Assembly (NCBI GenBank): GCA_002325375.1
Contig: DCRZ01000001.1
Coordinates: 186,001-250,000, forward strand
Direction of reading: 5' to 3'
Length of the DNA: 64,000 nucleotides
Source: Rhodospirillaceae bacterium UBA1479
GTDB lineage: Bacteria; Pseudomonadota; Alphaproteobacteria; Rhodospirillales; Casp-alpha2
This document shows, one piece after another, positions 61,740 through 64,000 of the stretch (position 1 is its first letter; each line of letters starts with the position of its first letter). The notes under the pieces are model-generated. The model did no database searches, was not told where the DNA came from, and saw nothing but the letters and a program-made list of their open reading frames with translations. The position numbers and the translations under genes are program-made.

Positions 61740-62384
61740 TTACTTGCCGGCCTTGGCTGTGCGGCCGGATGCGAGAATTTCGTCCGCCTTTGCGTTCAGC
61801 AGGTTGGTCAGGCCGGCGACCCCGCTGTCTTCAAGGGTCCGGCGATATTCGTCCCTGCGTTTGATGAGCTGCGAAATGGTGCCGTCCAGAAGAACATCGA
61901 TGATTCGCCATTTTTCGTCGAACTTGCGCAGGCGATAAGTCACTTTTACGTTCGAATCCGACTTTCGCTCCAATTCCGTTTCAACCAGGACGGAACCATC
62001 CTTGATGGGCCGGGTGCCGACCGTCTTGAAGGTTTCACCGCCGTATCCGGAAAACAGCACGGCAAGTTCGCCGGCGCTCAGGCGCCGTGCGGCATCATTC
62101 AATTTGCGGCGTGCGTCCTGATCGGCCTTGGCCCAATGGGTGCCGGATACGAAGCTGACCATCAAGGGCATGTGGAAATAGCGGTCTAGATGCTCGAGAA
62201 ATTTCGTGTAACGACCTGAAATGCCAAGATTATCGCTGTCTTTCATGACGGCGAGGAGATCGCTGTGGAACGCATCGACAACCGCCTCAGGCGTGTCGGC
62301 GCGGACGATCGAAGGTGTCATGGCAAAGGCAACGAGCACCCATGTCAGCACGAGCTTAACGGCCTGTCGGCGAAATGGGGTCAT
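61740..62384 (-). CDS. MlaC/Ttg2D-family periplasmic lipid-binding protein
   Basis: A 214-residue relative of the previous gene. It has a signal peptide to about residue 28 (AFAMTPSIVRAD). AFHSDLLAVMKDSDNLGISGRYTKFLEHLDRYFHMPLMV and WRIIDVLLDGTISQLIKRRDEYR align with its neighbour, so the two arose by duplication. It is presumed to shuttle phospholipid or hopanoid through the periplasm. It is divergent from mlaA, which encodes the outer-membrane partner of MlaC in the Mla pathway. Start ATG 62384. Confidence 0.83.
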   Translation of the reverse strand: MTPFRRQAVKLVLTWVLVAFAMTPSIVRADTPEAVVDAFHSDLLAVMKDSDNLGISGRYTKFLEHLDRYFHMPLMVSFVSGTHWAKADQDARRKLNDAARRLSAGELAVLFSGYGGETFKTVGTRPIKDGSVLVETELERKSDSNVKVTYRLRKFDEKWRIIDVLLDGTISQLIKRRDEYRRTLEDSGVAGLTNLLNAKADEILASGRTAKAGK

Positions 62385-62566
62385 GATTATGAGCGCCTCC
62401 CTGGTGTGCCAGGATATGCATTTTTCTCTGAGGTTCAAGCACCCTGGCGTTGGGCCTGGGCACACGCTCAAATCACGATTTAGTTAGCGGTCAACGGTAA
62501 ATAAATTACTTTGAATCGGTTGCGGGGGGTGGCAACTTCACTTATTACTTCACGGCAACAGATGGC

Positions 62567-63529
62567 ATGCCTGAGCATGTCACATTGCCAAGCAGATTCA
62601 ACCGACTGCCGAAGAGGGCGGTTGTGACGAGGAAATGGGGCTGGGTTTTGACCGGTAGGTTTCGAAATTTCGCGGTCGGTGCGATTTTTGCGGCTGGCTT
62701 GTTCCTGGGAACTGCTCAGGCGGATGATCAGGCGCGGGTTCTGTCGTACCAGGGCGGATTGATCGCTCAGTCGGACATCCAACTGTCACAGGCGGACGAT
62801 AACGGCAACGATCCGCTGGAAAGCATGAACCGGGCCATCTTCTCTTTCAACGAAGGGGTGCAGGAAGGTCTTCTGCGGCCGATCGTCAATACCTACAATT
62901 CAACGGTTCCGGCGACCGGGCGTCAGGCCCTCAAGAACATGTTCGACAACCTGTCGTCGCCGATCACCTTCGTCAACGACGTGCTGCAGTTCGAGTTCGA
63001 ACGCGCACTGGTGACTTTCATGCGCACGTTCCTTAACACGACGGTCGGCATGGCCGGCATGGTCGATATGGCGTCCGAGATGGGCTTCCAGAAGCACAGC
63101 GAGGATTTCGGCCAGACCCTGGGTGTTTGGGGCGTGGGCGAGGGTTTCTATGTCGTGCTGCCGATCCTGGGGCCGTCCAATCCGCGCGATGCGATTGGAC
63201 GTCTGTTGATCGACAGCTATTTCGACCCGCTGGGCTATTACCTGGATAATGTCGATGCGGACGAGGTCGATCTGGCCCTTGATGTCGTCGACGGCCTTCT
63301 GGAATATGCCGACGTGGTCGAAGAACTGGACCAGATCAAGAAGACCTCGGTCGATTATTATGCGGCGATCCGCTCGCTCTATCGTCAGAAGCGCAATGCG
63401 GAAATCTCCAATGGCCAGAATCTGGACCTGCCGCCGATTCCCGACCTTGCGCCGGAAATCCGCAGCGAGCTGCCCGCTGGTGGCGGGCTGGATTCCTCGT
63501 TCGCGAAGCTGGATCAGACCGTCCAGTAA
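62567..63529 (+). CDS. mlaA: MlaA (VacJ) family outer-membrane lipid-asymmetry protein
   Basis: A protein of up to 320 residues. An export signal is seen around residues 30-52 (FAVGAIFAAGLFLGTAQA); no lipobox is evident. The MlaA domain reads DPLESMNRAIFSFNEGVQ, FDNLSSPITFVNDVLQ, FLNTTVGMAGMVDMASEMG, EDFGQTLGVWGVGEGFYVVLPILGPS and LIDSYFDPLGYY. MlaA removes phospholipids from the outer leaflet and hands them to MlaC. Start ATG 62567 gives a rather long N-terminus, so a later start is possible. It lies divergent to the mlaC-like pair. Confidence 0.9.
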   Translation: MPEHVTLPSRFNRLPKRAVVTRKWGWVLTGRFRNFAVGAIFAAGLFLGTAQADDQARVLSYQGGLIAQSDIQLSQADDNGNDPLESMNRAIFSFNEGVQEGLLRPIVNTYNSTVPATGRQALKNMFDNLSSPITFVNDVLQFEFERALVTFMRTFLNTTVGMAGMVDMASEMGFQKHSEDFGQTLGVWGVGEGFYVVLPILGPSNPRDAIGRLLIDSYFDPLGYYLDNVDADEVDLALDVVDGLLEYADVVEELDQIKKTSVDYYAAIRSLYRQKRNAEISNGQNLDLPPIPDLAPEIRSELPAGGGLDSSFAKLDQTVQ

Positions 63530-63560
63530 CAGGTCGCGGCCTGGGATTTTCCCTGAAATC

Positions 63561-63589
63561 TTGAAATTTTAGACGAGTCTCGCTATAGT
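63561..63589 (+). promoter_or_regulatory. Sigma-70-type promoter upstream of the probable rpoH
   Basis: TTGAAA at 63561-63566, a 17-bp spacer, then TATAGT at 63584-63589. Both hexamers are one or two bases from consensus with optimal spacing. It lies after the mlaA stop. A start site near 63596 would give a leader of about 365 nt before the gene at 63961. CTTGAAA also resembles a heat-shock -35, but no matching -10 is seen. Confidence 0.65.
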
Positions 63590-63716
63590 AACGAGGTTGG
63601 TGCCCGTATGGGGCCAGCCCTGAATTGCCCGGCTTAACGGCGGGCAGGACGGGCGTTGCGGCCGACAGGCCGTTATCGTCTGAAGACGCCATATTGCTTC
63701 ATAAGGAGGATAAGGC

Positions 63717-63881
63717 ATGAACGCGTACCTGTGCTTTGACCGCACGATTTCATCCTTCCCCGTATTTGGCCCCGTATTTGGCCTTGTGTCTGGATATGCG
63801 TCCGTTTCTGCGGAACGCAGCGCTTATCGCGCGCCGCCCGGCGTCGGGAAATGCCTTTGGCATGCCCCTGACCTGCCATAG
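63717..63881 (+). CDS. Small ORF (54 aa) in the leader of the probable rpoH gene
   Basis: It begins ATG 63717 after a strong AAGGAGGATAAG and ends TAG 63881. The predicted peptide MNAYLCFDRTISSFPVFG contains a short PVFG repeat from a 12-bp tandem duplication (63758-63781) and matches no known family. It sits 79 bp before the next gene in the same transcript, so it may be a leader peptide or a small protein. The strong ribosome site is the main support; codon use is not decisive. Confidence 0.4.
   Translation: MNAYLCFDRTISSFPVFGPVFGLVSGYASVSAERSAYRAPPGVGKCLWHAPDLP
63758..63781. repeat. 12-bp tandem repeat CCCCGTATTTGG
   Basis: Two exact adjacent copies (63758-63769 and 63770-63781) in the leader. 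It may be slippage or a regulatory repeat. Confidence 0.6.
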
Positions 63882-63960
63882 AGCCGCCGTATTCGAAATC
63901 TAGAACTCAAATCATGTCCTTGGGCGGATACACACCGCCCCAACAGGGGAAGTAGAGAAA

Positions 63961-64000
63961 ATGACAACGATGACAGTACCTGCCGTTCCGACCGAAGGAG
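63961..64000 (+). CDS. Start of a gene cut by the window end, possibly RNA polymerase sigma-32 (rpoH)
   Basis: ATG 63961 follows AGGGGAAG at good spacing. Only 13 codons are present: MTTMTVPAVPTEG. In many alphaproteobacterial RpoH proteins the opening residues are similar and lead into GLSRYLQEIRKFPML, so rpoH is the best guess. The long leader behind a good promoter fits a regulated sigma factor. The evidence is too short for certainty. Confidence 0.45.
   Translation, partial: MTTMTVPAVPTEG

Overview
This window is the chromosome of a high-GC alphaproteobacterium, most likely of the Rhodospirillales type. The evidence is a near-complete hopanoid (hpn) cluster with the gene order seen in that group, MlaA/MlaC lipid-transfer genes, a TAXI-TRAP transporter, many organic-acid and sulfonate catabolic genes, and tight operons with ATGA overlaps. 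No rRNA, tRNA, CRISPR array, insertion sequence or phage gene was found. One AT-rich two-gene island (about 37.89-40.07 kb) stands out as foreign.

Layout. 0-0.7 kb: end of a multi-rhodanese protein. 0.7-9.7 kb: organic-acid/CoA-ester catabolic genes (isocitrate/isopropylmalate-type dehydrogenase, two ketopantoate-reductase-like proteins, Ldh-2 family dehydrogenase, 6PGDH-like dehydrogenase, MmgE/PrpD, crotonase, MFS carrier). 9.7-15.5 kb: amino-acid-type solute-binding protein, TetR regulator with paired operators, FMN split-barrel protein, DsbA-like isomerase, alpha/beta hydrolase, GST, second MFS carrier. 15.5-18 kb: sigma-54 response regulator, HPt protein and receiver protein. 18-24.5 kb: gamma-glutamyltransferase, TAXI-TRAP transporter and a two-subunit ThDP decarboxylase. 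24.5-28.3 kb: two unfamiliar lipoproteins that share a four-cysteine module, an NTF2-like protein and a histidine kinase. 28.4-33.7 kb: aldehyde dehydrogenase, SDR, hemerythrin with an FNR-like box, cupin, a GST with an internal deletion, and a cyclic-nucleotide-binding protein.

33.7-37.9 kb is a GntR/HutC-controlled operon that can be read as sulfolactate/sulfopyruvate metabolism: two-subunit sulfopyruvate decarboxylase (ComDE-like), SlcC-like and ComC-like sulfolactate dehydrogenases. The two dehydrogenases, if of opposite stereospecificity, would interconvert (S)- and (R)-sulfolactate through sulfopyruvate, and the decarboxylase would give sulfoacetaldehyde. 37.9-40.1 kb is the AT-rich ParB-like/Dam-like methylase pair, a candidate defence or modification module. 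40.2-43.7 kb holds two flavin dehydrogenases and an HD-domain protein.

43.8-61.0 kb is the hopanoid cluster: hpnM, hpnC, hpnB, hpnD, hpnE, shc (hpnF), hpnG, then hpnH-ispH on the other strand, hpnA, an NTP transferase, a PhyH-type dioxygenase, a CDP-alcohol phosphatidyltransferase that appears to start at ATT, hpnN and an hpnL-like flippase. It covers squalene synthesis from farnesyl diphosphate, cyclisation, side-chain addition and transport to the outer membrane. It continues into two mlaC-like genes and mlaA. The window ends with a well-formed promoter, a structured leader with a 54-codon ORF, and the first codons of what is probably rpoH.
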